Below are positions 46,497-57,097 of a stretch of DNA of 64,000 bases, one piece after another. Within the stretch, counting starts at the first letter, position 1. Each line of letters starts with the position of its first letter. The DNA comes from Adiantum capillus-veneris. Lineage: Eukaryota; Streptophyta; Polypodiopsida; Polypodiales; Pteridaceae. The stretch covers positions 56,665,709 through 56,729,708 of the forward strand of contig CM043971.1 of the NCBI GenBank assembly GCA_014529385.2, in the 5' to 3' direction. The notes beneath the pieces are model-generated. The model saw only the letters and a list, made by a program, of their open reading frames with translations, was not told the DNA's origin and made no database searches. The translations under genes and the position numbers were made by a program.

Positions 46497-47025
46497 ATGG
46501 CATCTTGCAGTAATAGTTTGTCATTGGATACACAGGTTGGTGTATCAAGCAAATCTCAAAGGCGTAGAGATGTGGTTTCCTGGCATTGTGGCAGACCAGG
46601 GTACATGAGCAGGGGTTGTTTCAGGTGTTGGAGACAACGGAGGATTTCGTTGACTATTGGTAAGAGTACGAGTCTGGTAGACACTCCTACTTCTGCATGT
46701 TCACCTAGATATGCATGGACTTTCTTGCACAATTGGTAGCTAGACAACAGTGCTTTACGCCATGTTACTCCTTTGCAGGGAGTGGTTTAGCACGTTTTCT
46801 ACTCTGAGACAGAATGGTGTTCATGGTGTGGGTGACATTCATTTTCACTTTGCCAGTGGGAGTATGCGTGTGTTCCATGATGTTAAGATGTGCTTGATTC
46901 TTAGGATTTTGACTACCATCCCACAACTTAGACATCATGGGTGTCATGTTCAATGGACTAATGAATCCTACTTCATGAGGCGAGGTTTTCTTGTGATAGT
47001 ACAAGGAGTTGTGGTGCCCATTTGA
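46497..47025 (+). pseudogene. Copia knuckle and protease/pre-integrase remnant
   Basis: The first frame has VVSWHCGRPGYMSRGCFRCW, a zinc knuckle with first Cys changed to Ser and His to Tyr. Its following residues align with those after the knuckle of the minus-strand element. The second (46750-47025) has REWFSTFST, DIHFHFASGSMRVFHDVKMC and ILTTIPQLRHHGCHVQWTN, a worn GAG_pre-integrase region. Nothing catalytic remains. Confidence 0.65.
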
Positions 47026-47331
47026 CTCTTTTCTACGTTCTTGGTGTCAGAGATGCCATAGTCTATGTGAGTCCATTGTCATGCAGACATTTGCAGTTTA
47101 TGTGAGTACACTTTGCTGATGAGTAGCATGACACTTCACTCATTGTGCATGCAAGTTCAAAGGATAGACATGTAGAGCAGGTGAGTGCACAACTAGAGCA
47201 ATCACCGATGGTAGTGATAGATTTTGATGATTTGCTAGTGACGCGCAAAGCAATGAGTTACATGTGTGAGACGTTGCAATCTCAGTGACTTTGTAGACAT
47301 GTACTTTTGTAGATGAGCTCCAGAGTTCTTT

Positions 47332-47947
47332 GTGCATGTCTATAGATGCAGAGTTAGATGGCCATGCTCTAGCGAGACAAAACTGATTGATCCTCTTAGG
47401 ACAGATCCTCTTAGAACAAAGATGTCTCCTACCACAGAGATGACATATATGGAGTTCTTTGACATGCTCATGTTAGAGGATGATATGGTGATGCCAAGAC
47501 ATGTGGATACAATCTCTATGGACGATGAGGGAGTGACGACTAACCTAGAGCCAGGATTGACACGTCCATGCATGACTAGTTCTGGTGGTGAGTGAGTGTT
47601 GAGATACCTTTTGCAGATTTATTGGCAGAGGTCACTGCACATAGCATTGATGCAATTGGCATAGATATGCTGGCAGAGATTTTGCATTTATTATCACCCT
47701 TCGGGATATGTACAGCCTCTTAGTGTTGAGACCCAACATAGCAACTGCAATGGGAGTGTTTGCATTTGGGGTTGTCAGTCGTGTGATGACTGACACTAGC
47801 ATGATGCATTATGGAGTGGTGCAGGTCATTACAGGATACTTGCAGGGTGTGCATGTTGATTCTAGCAGGGATATATGCTTTTGCACACCGCTAGAGTCTA
47901 CACAATGGCATGCATTGGCTTTGAGAGAGCCAGTGGGCATAGGTTGA
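47332..47947 (+). pseudogene. Conserved tail domain of small copia lineage, second copy
   Basis: Two frames joined by a frameshift near 47700. The acidic part (YMEFFDMLMLEDDMVM) corresponds to the acidic start of 514-924, EIPFADLLAEV matches EIPIAKD, and SLLVLRPNIATAMGVFAFGV matches the hydrophobic block there. Unrecognised family; same position directly before the polypurine tract. Confidence 0.5.
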
Positions 47948-48023
47948 GATGATTTTTCTCCCTTACCTACTGTACATACTACTACTAGGTCCTATAGTAG
48001 TACCACGTATCGGCACATTCACC

Positions 48024-48036
48024 TTTAAGTGGGAGA
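48024..48036 (+). promoter_or_regulatory. Polypurine tract, duplicated
   Basis: TTTAAGTGGGAGA lies just before the LTR start TGGTTGGGGTA and recurs at 48148-48160 because of a 124-bp tandem duplication. Confidence 0.75.
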
Positions 48037-48314
48037 TGGTTGGGGTACAAGCGATGTGCCTCTTACCCCAGTCGAACACGCTAGAGATGTCTGATTGCCC
48101 ATTACTTGTAGACACCTTATTCTTTACTAGTTAGGGGCTCTCTCACCTTTAAGTGGGAGATGGTTGGGGTACAAGCGATGTGCCTCTTACCCCAGTCGAA
48201 CATGCTAGAGATGTCTGATTGCCCATTACTTGTAGACACCTTATTCTTTACTAGTTACAAGAATAAGGGGCTCTCTCACACACACTGTGTTGAGTTGTTC
48301 CACCCACATACTGT

Positions 48315-48397
<83 letters not shown>

Positions 48398-48423
48398 ACA
48401 CGCACCGCATTCCTGCACTCACA
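48037..48423 (+). repeat. 3' LTR with 124-bp duplicated start
   Basis: LTR sequence begins at 48037 and again at 48161; the second run continues to 48423 and aligns with the 5' LTR. It contains (CT)n at about 48318-48395. Both starts read TGGTTGGGG rather than TGTTGGGG. Confidence 0.85.
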
Positions 48424-48428
48424 ATACA

Positions 48429-49300
48429 CATTCAACAAATAGAAGCAGAGAAAAGATATCATGGACTTATCAAAAGGAAATGCATGTACGTGCATTGATT
48501 AACTTATACAAATGTCTACCAATTAAATGCATTGTCAAATGTTTAGAGTTAGGCTTTAATGGAGCACATAATTCCTAGCAAAATCAAAGGATTATAACAT
48601 AAGTAAGAGACTCATTAGCATCCTAAGATTTCTTAAGTGATCAGCCTTTCAAAACTCACACAGCTAATAATTCCATACTTGAAGCTCATGAAAGTATCTT
48701 TTTTACTTTTTTTATTTTTTGCTTCTAGATTTAGTAGAGTACCCTCAGGGCAGTCTCCTGTGCATGAGGCAAACTCTAACTGACCATATATTTATTGCAT
48801 TTCAACAAAAAATTATTTGGGAAACCCTCTTTTGTGGCTATTAATACTAAATAAACAATTAGTGTTTTCTAAATTCTAGTCCTTTGATTAGATCATTACT
48901 AACTGGGAGTGCTACTTAGTCTAACCCCTAATAGACCCTTTGCCTCCGTCATAAAATAATTCTAAGACTATGCTATGAAAAGAAGTACCATGCATTTTAG
49001 AAAAATTCAAAAACTTATTCTGAATGCAATTTAATAAGCAGACAAGTGAACTATAAATTAAAATTCACATGTGCAAAACATACAAGCATCTACTCAGCAA
49101 GTACAATGCACATATGTCAATATGAACAATGTAAAACCAGACCATCAAATACAAAATACCAAAATCATGAAAAAAATCATAGGAAGTAGTAATATACCTC
49201 CAAGAGGCACATTAGCATGAAAAGAACTCATTTATTCATTGGAAGCAAAAATAGACTCAAAGTTTAGAACACCAACCTACATATCAGTCACCACACCAAC
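48429..49300. other. AT-rich sequence without recognisable gene
   Basis: I see no repeat structure or sustained reading frame on either strand. Confidence 0.35.
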
Positions 49301-49306
49301 ATTGTA

Positions 49307-49740
49307 TTATCGATGTAAGAGAATGTTGTATAGGTACGTTGGTAGTCCTAAAGCTAAACCTCCACCCTCATTCTCAAGATAAATGAATTCATTTTCATTG
49401 AGACCATGAGTTTTGTTTTTCCATTTTGTAAAATATTCCTTGTGATCCCATACACATAGTTTCACTAAGAATTTCACTAGGTGTGGATACTCATCTTGTG
49501 AAAAATGATAAGAATTTGCAATCAGAAAAACATTCTCCTGGGTAGGGATCACTCGTGATCAAGCCATTCTAACTCCTCAAAAACTTTCTCACACCCTAGT
49601 TTAGCTACCAGATGCCATTCAAAGGAAATTACAAGTAGCACACATGACACACTTTGAGAAAAGTGAAGAGGATACCACTCACCAAAAGTAAAAGTGGATG
49701 AAGTGGGTGATGCTGGTGGATTTTTCATTATTGTGAACAC
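49307..49740 (-). pseudogene. Unrecognised protein fragment
   Basis: Two adjoining minus-strand frames overlap by four bases at 49549-49552, with a frameshift between. The first begins with an ATG and contains FGEWYPLHFSQSVSCVLLVI and LGCEKVFEELEWLDHE. The second reads NVFLIANSYHFSQDEYPHLV and FVKLCVWDHKEYFTKWKN-like text with many aromatic and charged residues. Composition looks like real protein rather than repeat, but I do not recognise the family. It could be a host gene exon pair or part of a retroelement. Confidence 0.3.
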
Positions 49741-49974
49741 AAATTTATCATCAATAGGTTAGTAGAAGACAATTAAATTTGTTTTTATAGTCTGTGTGAT
49801 ATGATGTGAATCTTGTGTTATTACCCTCGTGGTTATGTTGCTCTTGCACTTTTACTAGTTTTTATTTTTGATGTGATTGAGTATATATGTAAACAATCCC
49901 TAAAATACTTCAGTTATAAGGTCAAGAAAGGAAGGTTGATGGTGTAGCAAGCAATTGACAAATATGCATAAGTA

Positions 49975-51160
49975 ATCTCCCCTTCCTTAGGTAAATCATA
50001 CCTTTTGGAATGATGTCATCACCTTTTGAAAACAATTGTTCTAGCTCCCCTTCCTTAGATAAATCATACCTTTTGGAATGATGTCATCACCTTTTGAAAC
50101 CAATTGTTCTAGCTGCCAACAAGTGGTGACCTTGGAAAACAGTTTTGTATGACCTTGGGTGCAAAATCATGTTGCAAGGGTGGTAAAGTACTCTCTCATG
50201 AATGAACATGAAGTATTGTATTTGATTGTGAATTTACAATGTGCGATTTATGTGGTTTAATGTTTTTAGGAGAATGCACATTGGTAGAGGGCGATGTTCT
50301 AGAAGCTTCGACATCAATTTATGAACTACATGCGGAGTTAGAAACTTTAGATGACTCCCCGCTTTCTGAGCTTGATGGACAAGATTGATATCTTTTGGGT
50401 ATCAAAATTATCTTTGGGTCCGATGAAGCATGATCAGTTGTCTTGCCCTTACCATGACCATGTTGAAGATATAGAAGGTGATTGGAAATTTTTCACAGGT
50501 ATGAGGAATGAATAAATTTATGTTTAGGTACGTAAATTTGACAATTTCTACTATAGTAGCCTTGGGATTCTAGAAATGATTTAGGTATCCAACGTGAGAT
50601 AACTCCTTGGAACTAATTGGAAGAATAGGAGAATTAGTCAATAAAGCCTTGGGAACCCATTCGTCTTAACATGTGTCACAGTGGGTTGAGCCCTTGGGAT
50701 AACATTTGTGTTAATCATGGAGGTTGAAACTTTATAGTGGTCGACATAAATGGAGGATATTTAACCTATTGTGCTTGTGGAGTGTCACCCTTTGAATCAC
50801 CGTAAGAGTTGTTGGCTCAGGTTTTGTCTCTTGAGCGGCACGACTAAGAGTTGGTTTTGTGTCTTGATACTCTTAGTTCCCCAATCAATGGTGCACTTGT
50901 TTGCAAACATCTACGTCCATCCTACGGTGATGGTGCCTTCCGTAGTGCCAGCACGCATAACCAAAAAAAATTGTACCATGGTCCCATTATCATGAGCGAC
51001 GAGAGTGTTCACATTTACAACAATGTGGTCTTCTTTTTATTCATACCCTTGACTTAGATGGTGCCTTTGGATAAGGATCACTTCCCTAGTTGACGCCACA
51101 CTCCGTGTGATAATAAATTATGTTTTGCACATGTATCTAGTGATGCATCATACAACACAG
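49975..51160 (-). pseudogene. PR2 and W-motif module, third copy
   Basis: Read leftward from 51160: LYDASLDTCAKHNLLSHGVW (active site Asp-Thr-Cys), VKGMNKKK, FLVMRAGTTEGTITVG and NKCTIDWGTKSIKTQ. The motif series DEWVPKALL (about 50655), SRWIPKSFLESQGYY (about 50590) and QIYVPKHK (about 50540) follows, then NNWFQKVMTSFQK and a purine tract. This matches 9230-10400 block for block, including the LESQGYY/LEAQGYY segment. Several stops and frameshifts. No LTR start follows the purine tract. Confidence 0.65.
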
Positions 51161-51248
51161 AGGTGCTACTCTTCTTCATCTCCCTACCTCTCGTTGGGTG
51201 AGGGACCACCCTCTGTGTGTCTGTCTGTGTGTGTGCGTGTGTGTCTGT

Positions 51249-51288
<40 letters not shown>
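51249..51288 (+). repeat. 40-bp poly-G tract
   Basis: An unbroken run of G, preceded by TG-rich sequence. On the minus strand it would read as poly-C just upstream of the PR2 fragment. Confidence 0.95.
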
Positions 51289-51289
<1 letters not shown>

Positions 51290-52235
51290 AGCTCCAGTTG
51301 CACCCTTCACATAGTACAAGTAGCCACATTGCCCTGTTCACAAAGCAGAGGGTACAACCATGACCTGCTTAGGCCACCAAGATCTTGCCATGACCTACTC
51401 AAGCCAAAGTGCCACTAAGATCCCACCCTGCTCGTGGTGTTGGTTTTTTATGACCCGCTATTTGGGATCTCATGGCTACACCTGCTCAAGACTGGTGACA
51501 ACCTGCTGCTTGACATCTCAACTGAGATCTTCAAATCTTGGCCTTGTTGGGTGAAAGCAAGAGTGGGTGGACGAAAAAGCTTTGTCTGGGACATAACTAT
51601 TCTTAAAAGTGTTTGAATAAATATGGTTGACCAAAATGAAAAAATCTAGGGCATGTTATATATCACTAGATAGCTCTTGAAAAGAAGAATCTATATCTAT
51701 AATGTGCACACAATTTAGAATTGATTTGCAAAAAATTTACCAATCCCCACTTTTGAAAAAATAGCTATTGAAAAACAGCTTCCCACCCTTAAAAGTATAT
51801 CACCCATTCATGCTTTCACCATGTTCCCATGGTCATAGGTCTATCCCAAGGAAAATCGATAGCCTCAGCCTCAAAGGACAACCGATAACCACAAGTTACC
51901 AACAATTTTTCTATCTCAACTGATAACCACAAGTTACCGACAATTTTTCTATCTCAAGCTTTAGCTTCAGCTCTATGCCGGCTTTTTTCCACATAGCAAA
52001 GATTTTGGATTATTTCATAGAGGGAATTCCAAGCTCTATATCAAAGTTCCATTGTCTTCCTTCAACAAAATAGTTTACTACACATTGCAGAGTTTGTTGC
52101 AGTGGCTATTGCGACAAGGACACCGCTTGCCAAGATGCAAGGTTACAATCGTGAAGGCTCATATCCAATAACTCATTGTGAAGAATGCAGAACTCAAGCA
52201 ATGGCTTGATGATATGAAGGTAAAAGAGAGCCAAG
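51289..52235. other. No recognisable gene
   Basis: Contains a 35-40 bp tandem duplication (AACCACAAGTTACC..ATTTTTCTATCTCAA) at about 51887-51957. No other structure seen. Confidence 0.35.
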
Positions 52236-52450
52236 TGTTGGGGTGGTAAAGCCCAATGTGCCATGCCTAAGTTTTGGGTGGCTGGAGACAACCGAGAACT
52301 ACCACTAACCATTCATTCTACATAAAACAATAAGGACTCATAACCCTAAACACTATTGTGTTTGAAGTCCACCCAAACCTGTGTCTCCTCTCTTCTTCTC
52401 CCTTCTCCATTGTTGCACACACACAGACACGCTCTCACTTGTGCACTTCA
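52236..52450 (+). repeat. Copia 5' LTR
   Basis: Begins TGTTGGGGTGG and ends CTTCA, followed by a primer site. The 3' LTR is absent, so edges rest on TG...CA and primer-site position. Confidence 0.7.
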
Positions 52451-52452
52451 AC

Positions 52453-52464
52453 CGGTATCAAAGC
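52453..52464 (+). promoter_or_regulatory. Primer binding site, initiator-Met type
   Basis: CGGTATCAAAGC differs at two positions from TGGTATCAGAGC and lies two bases after the LTR. Confidence 0.7.
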
Positions 52465-53586
52465 TCAGGGATCGGAGAGCACCATTCGAGCTGAGCAAGA
52501 AAGCAGGGGAGGAAGCAAGAACAATTGCAGCATGTTTTTGCAGATCTGTTTCGGCATGTCAAAAGGTTTGTGCTCAGATCAGTTTCCATCACTCTTGACC
52601 GATCTTTTGTCCTCTTCAAATTTGTAGAAGAGATTTTTTTCAAAATCTTCACTGATTTTGAGATACATATTCAGACTGCCTGCAGGTCGTAAAGGACAGG
52701 GTGCATATTTTGCAAATCAGTTTTCTCTTGGTTGGAATCAGTATTTCAGGTCGATTCCTAGCACTCTTAACCATTTTCGCGTGGTCTACAACTTTGCAAA
52801 AGGAAATTTCTACAAATTTTGCATGGTTTGGGAGATATCTACTTCAAAAAGCAGGGTGGTCTACTTTTGTTGGTTCTTTTGCGTACAGGTTTTCATTGCA
52901 GACTTTTTCTGCATTCTCTGTCACGTGCATATTTGATGTAAGATTTTGAGGGTCTATTAAAACAAACAAACTGCCACAACGGTTACTGAAAAGGGTTTTT
53001 GTGATTGATGTAAGATCTTATGCGGTTTATGTACTATGATGGAAATATACAAAGCCTATTGTTGAGGGTCATGGTAAGATATTACTAAGCTGGGAGATTC
53101 TCAAATGTGGAGATTCTTTCCATAATACAGGTTTTGGAGCAAGCCCTCGCCATCCCCACAGTGTTGGCATCGACATAGGAGATATGTTTATGTAGTTAGT
53201 GCAGTATTGGTGTGCATTTACTGACTTGCCATTCTTGGCATTGCTATCATCTTTATGCGCATGCATTTGACAATGTTTAGTTGGTCAGAGACACTCTCCA
53301 AGAGTTGGAGACACTAACAGTGACAGTTTTTTGAGATTCTATCTTGCTAGTTTAGCCACTTGGATCAGCGTTTCAGTCATTGTACACATTTGTTTTGGGT
53401 GTAGAAGTCAGTTTTTGAGATTCTATCTTACTAGTTTAGCCACTTGGATCAGCGTTTCAGTCATTGTACACATTTGTTTTGGGTGTAGAAGTCAGTTTTT
53501 GCAAGGGAGAGTCTGCCAAAAAAATTTAGGTTTTCTATCATCTTGTTTATTGGAGCGGATCTACCACTTTGTTCCTTGTCGAGTGA
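52465..53586 (+). other. Copia leader
   Basis: Non-coding 1.1 kb with an 84-bp tandem duplication at 53333-53500. The duplicated unit happens to be open in one frame (28 residues twice), but nothing suggests it is translated. Confidence 0.5.
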
Positions 53587-54370
53587 TGGATTCATCATCA
53601 AAGAACTCTTTGTTCAGCATTGAGAAGTTAGATGGCAGTAACTTCCCATTTTGGAAGGAACAAATTTACAATGTCTTAGTACAGAAGAAGTAGATCCGTC
53701 CGATAAAGATGAAGGGGATAAAGCCTAAGGATATGGATGAATATGATTGGCAGGGGTTGGATGAGCTTGCCAAGCCACCATCATGCTGACTTTGTCAAAG
53801 AATCTGTACTTCGAATTAGCTATGAGATGTGGATGAAGTTATGTGACCTATATGAGAAGCAAAGTGCAGCGTCACATGTTTATTGGCTAAAAAAGTTAGT
53901 TGATTTGAAGATGGATGCAGGCACACCCATGTGAAACCATCTCAATGAACTCAACACAATTTTCAGTCAGCTTTCTACGCAAAGAGTCAATTTTGACAAT
54001 TCACTCAAAGCAATGTTCTCGCTAGTTACATTGCCAGAAAGTTGGGATACTTTTCACACAGCCATAAGTAACGTGGCACCTCCCGATGGTTTAACATGTG
54101 TTGATGTTGAGGGAAGTTTGCTTCCTAAAGAGGTTAGTAGGAAGAATCTTGATGCTTCTCGTAGTACTAGCATTGCTCTAGTTGTTCATGTCACAGGAAA
54201 AGGGAAAGCAGAGTCAGAGAGGAAAATCTCGTAGCAAATCACGAGGCCAGAAAGACATTGAGTGCTATCATTGTCCAAAAAACACAAGAAGAAAGACTAT
54301 CAAAAGTGAAAACAAGAGAAAGGTAAAGACAAGAAGCAAGAAGAAGACAAGACTAAAGAAAGAAGTATAA
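53587..54370 (+). pseudogene. Copia Gag
   Basis: Starts MDSSSKNSLFSIEKLDGSNF then PFWKEQIYNVLVQKK, the typical N-terminus of copia Gag (UBN2-type). LWDLYEKQ-like text follows (KLCDLYEKQSAASHVYWLKK), then SLVTLPESWDTFHTAISN. The knuckle CYHCPKNTRRK at about 54262 has lost its His and last Cys. Stops at 53692 and 53932 and several frameshifts. Confidence 0.75.
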
Positions 54371-54389
54371 AGATTGAAGAGATCACAAT

Positions 54390-54860
54390 GTTTTTGTTGA
54401 AGATTCTGATGGAGACATTTATCTTGCATCTGCCATAGATTCAACTTTTGTGGTTGCCACTAATGACTATTCTTTACAGGATTGGATTCTTGACTCAGGT
54501 GCATCATTTCATGTGACTTCTCATAGGGAGTGGTTCAGTACATATGATGGAACTTGTAAAGGTCATGTCATCTTGGCAATGATTTTGCTTGCGATATAGT
54601 TGGTGTCGGCAATGTGGAATTGAAATTTCAAAATGGTCCTTCATTCATGCTCAAGAACGTGAGACATGTGTTGAAGCTTACTAAAAGCTTGATTAGTATA
54701 GGACAATTGGATGACGCAGGATCTTATTGCACATTTGGTGATAGTTCATGGAAGATCACCAATGGTTCTTTAGTTGTACCACATGGTTCAAAGTGTGGGA
54801 CTTTGTACATGCTCCATGTATGCAATGTTAAAAACCGTGTAAGTTGTGTAATCAAGTAGC
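54390..54860 (+). pseudogene. Copia protease and pre-integrase region
   Basis: WILDSGASFHVTSHREWFST carries an intact Asp-Ser-Gly at about 54490. It is followed by GVGNVELKFQNGPSFML, KNVRHVLKLTKSLISIGQL and KCGTLYMLHVCNVKN. A stop near 54599 and a frameshift separate the two halves. Confidence 0.8.
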
Positions 54861-54889
54861 CAAGTGTTTCTTTGTGGCATCGTCGGTTA

Positions 54890-56048
54890 GGATATATGTT
54901 CAAAAGGGAATGAAAATCTTGTCTCAATCTGGTTATGTTCATGTCTTCAATTTCTCATACTTTTCAGTTTGTGAGCATTGTCTTTATGGTAAACAAACAC
55001 TGTCACCACACAAAAGGGAAAGGACTCAAACACTGTCTAAAAGGGAATGAAAATCTTGTCTCAATTCGGTTATATTCCTGTCTTCAATTTCTCAGACTTT
55101 TTAGTTTGTGAGCATTATCTTTATGGTAAACAAACACTGTCACCACACAAAAGGGGAAGGACTCAAAAAAGTGAGCCGTTAGAATTAGTGCATAGTGATG
55201 TGTGTGAACCTATGCCTAACATATCCATGGAAGGTTCATTGTACTTTGTTACATTTATTGATGACTTCTCAAGGAAAGTGTGGGTATATGCTCTTACGAT
55301 GACGGATGAAGTTCTTTCAAATTTTCAATTTTTTTTGGAATTAGTGAAGAATCAGTCCGGCAAGAAAGTCAAGTGCTTGAGATTAGACAATGGTGGTAAG
55401 TATGTCAGTAAATCCTTTCAAAATTTTTTGATTCCAAAGGCATCAAAAGAGAGTTGACTGCTCCATATAAGCCTCCACAAAACGGTGTTGCTGAAGGATG
55501 AACCATATCATACAAGAGAAATTGCATAGCATGTTGTCTAATGCAGATTTTGGGCGAAAGCATTAGTGATTGTTGTCCATCTTATTAATAGATCTCCTAA
55601 CAAGTCTTTAGACGATAAGGTACCTGAAGAGATTTTGTATGGGAAGCCACCTTCTTACAAGCATCCTAGAGTCTTTGGTTGTGAAGCAGACTGCCATGTT
55701 CCAAAGGAGTTCCGAAGCAAGTCGACTCCTAAGTCAAAGAAATGCATCTTTCTTGGCTATGGAAACCGTGGCAAGATGGGATCTCGGTTATGGGATCCTG
55801 AATCTAAAAAGATTGTTCGCAGCAATGACGCATACTTTAATGAAGAGAAGATGCATAAGAGGCATGTGCATACACTGGAGGTTAGGAGAGTCATCCTCCA
55901 AGAAGGTGGATTTGTTCACAATAGGGCTGAAGTGCCTAATGTTAGACAACAAGGCTATAATCCTCTTGTAGCACAAGATGTTGCTCAGGGAGAACAAGCT
56001 CAACTAGTTATTAGAAGGTCTGCAAGAGTTTCAAGGCCTCCTGGTTGA
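54890..56048 (+). pseudogene. Copia integrase
   Basis: Zinc-binding region CEHCLYGKQTLSPHKR occurs twice owing to a 137-bp tandem duplication (54907, 55044). Core: LELVHSDVCEPM (first Asp), VTFIDDFSRKVWVY and KCLRLDNGGKYVSK (second Asp). Near 55455 comes ELTAPYKPPQNGVAEG, with the Glu retained before a stop. C-terminal part: INRSPNKSLDDKVPEEILYG, FGCEADCHVPKEFRSK and RRSARVSRPPG. Stops and frameshifts inactivate it. Confidence 0.8.
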
Positions 56049-56060
56049 TTTACTCCCTCA

Positions 56061-56800
56061 TTGGACTACATTATGTTGACAAATTTCCAAGAGCCTTCCT
56101 ACTATAAGGAAGCTATTTCAATGGATGACAAGGCTAGCTGGACAAATCTATGTAGTAAAAAATGGACTTGCTGCATAAGAATCAAACTTGGAAGTTGGTT
56201 TGGTTGCCTAAAAATAAAAAGGCATTACCATGCAAATGGGTGTATAAGCAGAAAGATATGCCTCCTGATAATAAGCCCAAGTACAAGGCACGATTTATTG
56301 CTAAAGGATTTAAGCAACAAAAGGGTATTGACTTTGATAAGATCTTTTCTCCAGTTGTCAAGATTATTACTATGTGGTGTGTACTTGCATTCGGTGCTAA
56401 AGAAGACATGGAACTTGAGCAGATGGAAAGGCAGCGTTCTTGCATGGTGATCTTCAAGAAGAAGTAGATATGCAGCAACCATAAGGTTTTGTTGATAAAG
56501 GCAATGAAGACTTGGTGTGTCAATTAGAAGAGACTTTTTATGGTCTACAATAGTCATCAAGGGAGTGGTATCGTAAATTCGACTCTTTCATGCTCTCTCA
56601 AGACTACAAACATAGCAATATGGACCATTGCCTCTACACTAAGCAAGCTAAAGATGGTAGTTTGCTAGTTTTGGTCCTTTATGTGGTAATTAATATGTTA
56701 ATTGCCAAGAAATGCAGGGATGAGATTTTAGCCTTGGAGTCAAAGTTGCAAAAGGGTAAGTGGGACATGGATTTATTATCTTGGTTGAAAAGGACTTAGC
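56061..56800 (+). pseudogene. Copia reverse transcriptase, N-terminal part
   Basis: NQTWKLVWLPKNKKALPCKW, KPKYKARFIAKGFKQQKGID and FSPVVKIITMW, then SMLSQ-like SFMLSQDYKHSNMDHCLYTK and LVLVLYVVINMLI where the catalytic YVDD should be (now YVVI). The frame ends before thumb and RNase H, at the junction with gypsy sequence near 56810. Confidence 0.8.
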
Positions 56801-57097
56801 TCAAGGTACATTGTTGGGATCTATAGACTTAATAAAGGAGTCTTTTGGGGCTTTCCTTTGGCTTAACCATTATTGAGCTACTAGCAAGCTCAACAAGAAC
56901 CATAATCAACCAAGCAATGTTAGACCCTCTCCACTACTCTTTGCAATCACCAGTCTCTAAACCATGGGTATGGCTACTTGAGAGCTAATTTTCAAAAGTA
57001 AAGAAGAGTAGCAACTAAGGTTTTTGCGGGTACCAAAGCACAAAGTATCTTATACATAACTTTGATTAGCATAGCTGACAATAATTAATAGAGTAGA

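Larger units (their letters stand above)
44991..48423 (+). mobile_element. Complete small non-autonomous Ty1/copia-type element
   Basis: Flanked by a perfect 5-bp target duplication ATACA (44986-44990 and 48424-48428). It has a 260-bp 5' LTR, an intact initiator-Met primer site, a leader, a degenerate knuckle and pre-integrase region, a tail domain, a polypurine tract and a 3' LTR. There is no integrase core or RT. It shares layout, polypurine-tract sequence and tail domain with the minus-strand element at 112-3884, defining a lineage. Confidence 0.9.
52236..56810 (+). mobile_element. Copia element with gag, protease, integrase and partial RT
   Basis: A 215-bp 5' LTR, primer site, leader, Gag remnant, protease, pre-integrase, integrase and about 700 bp of RT in order. 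It is cut near 56810 by the start of a gypsy fragment. Its LTR begins TGTTGGGG like the two small copia elements, so it belongs to a related group that could have supplied proteins to them (inference). Confidence 0.75.
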
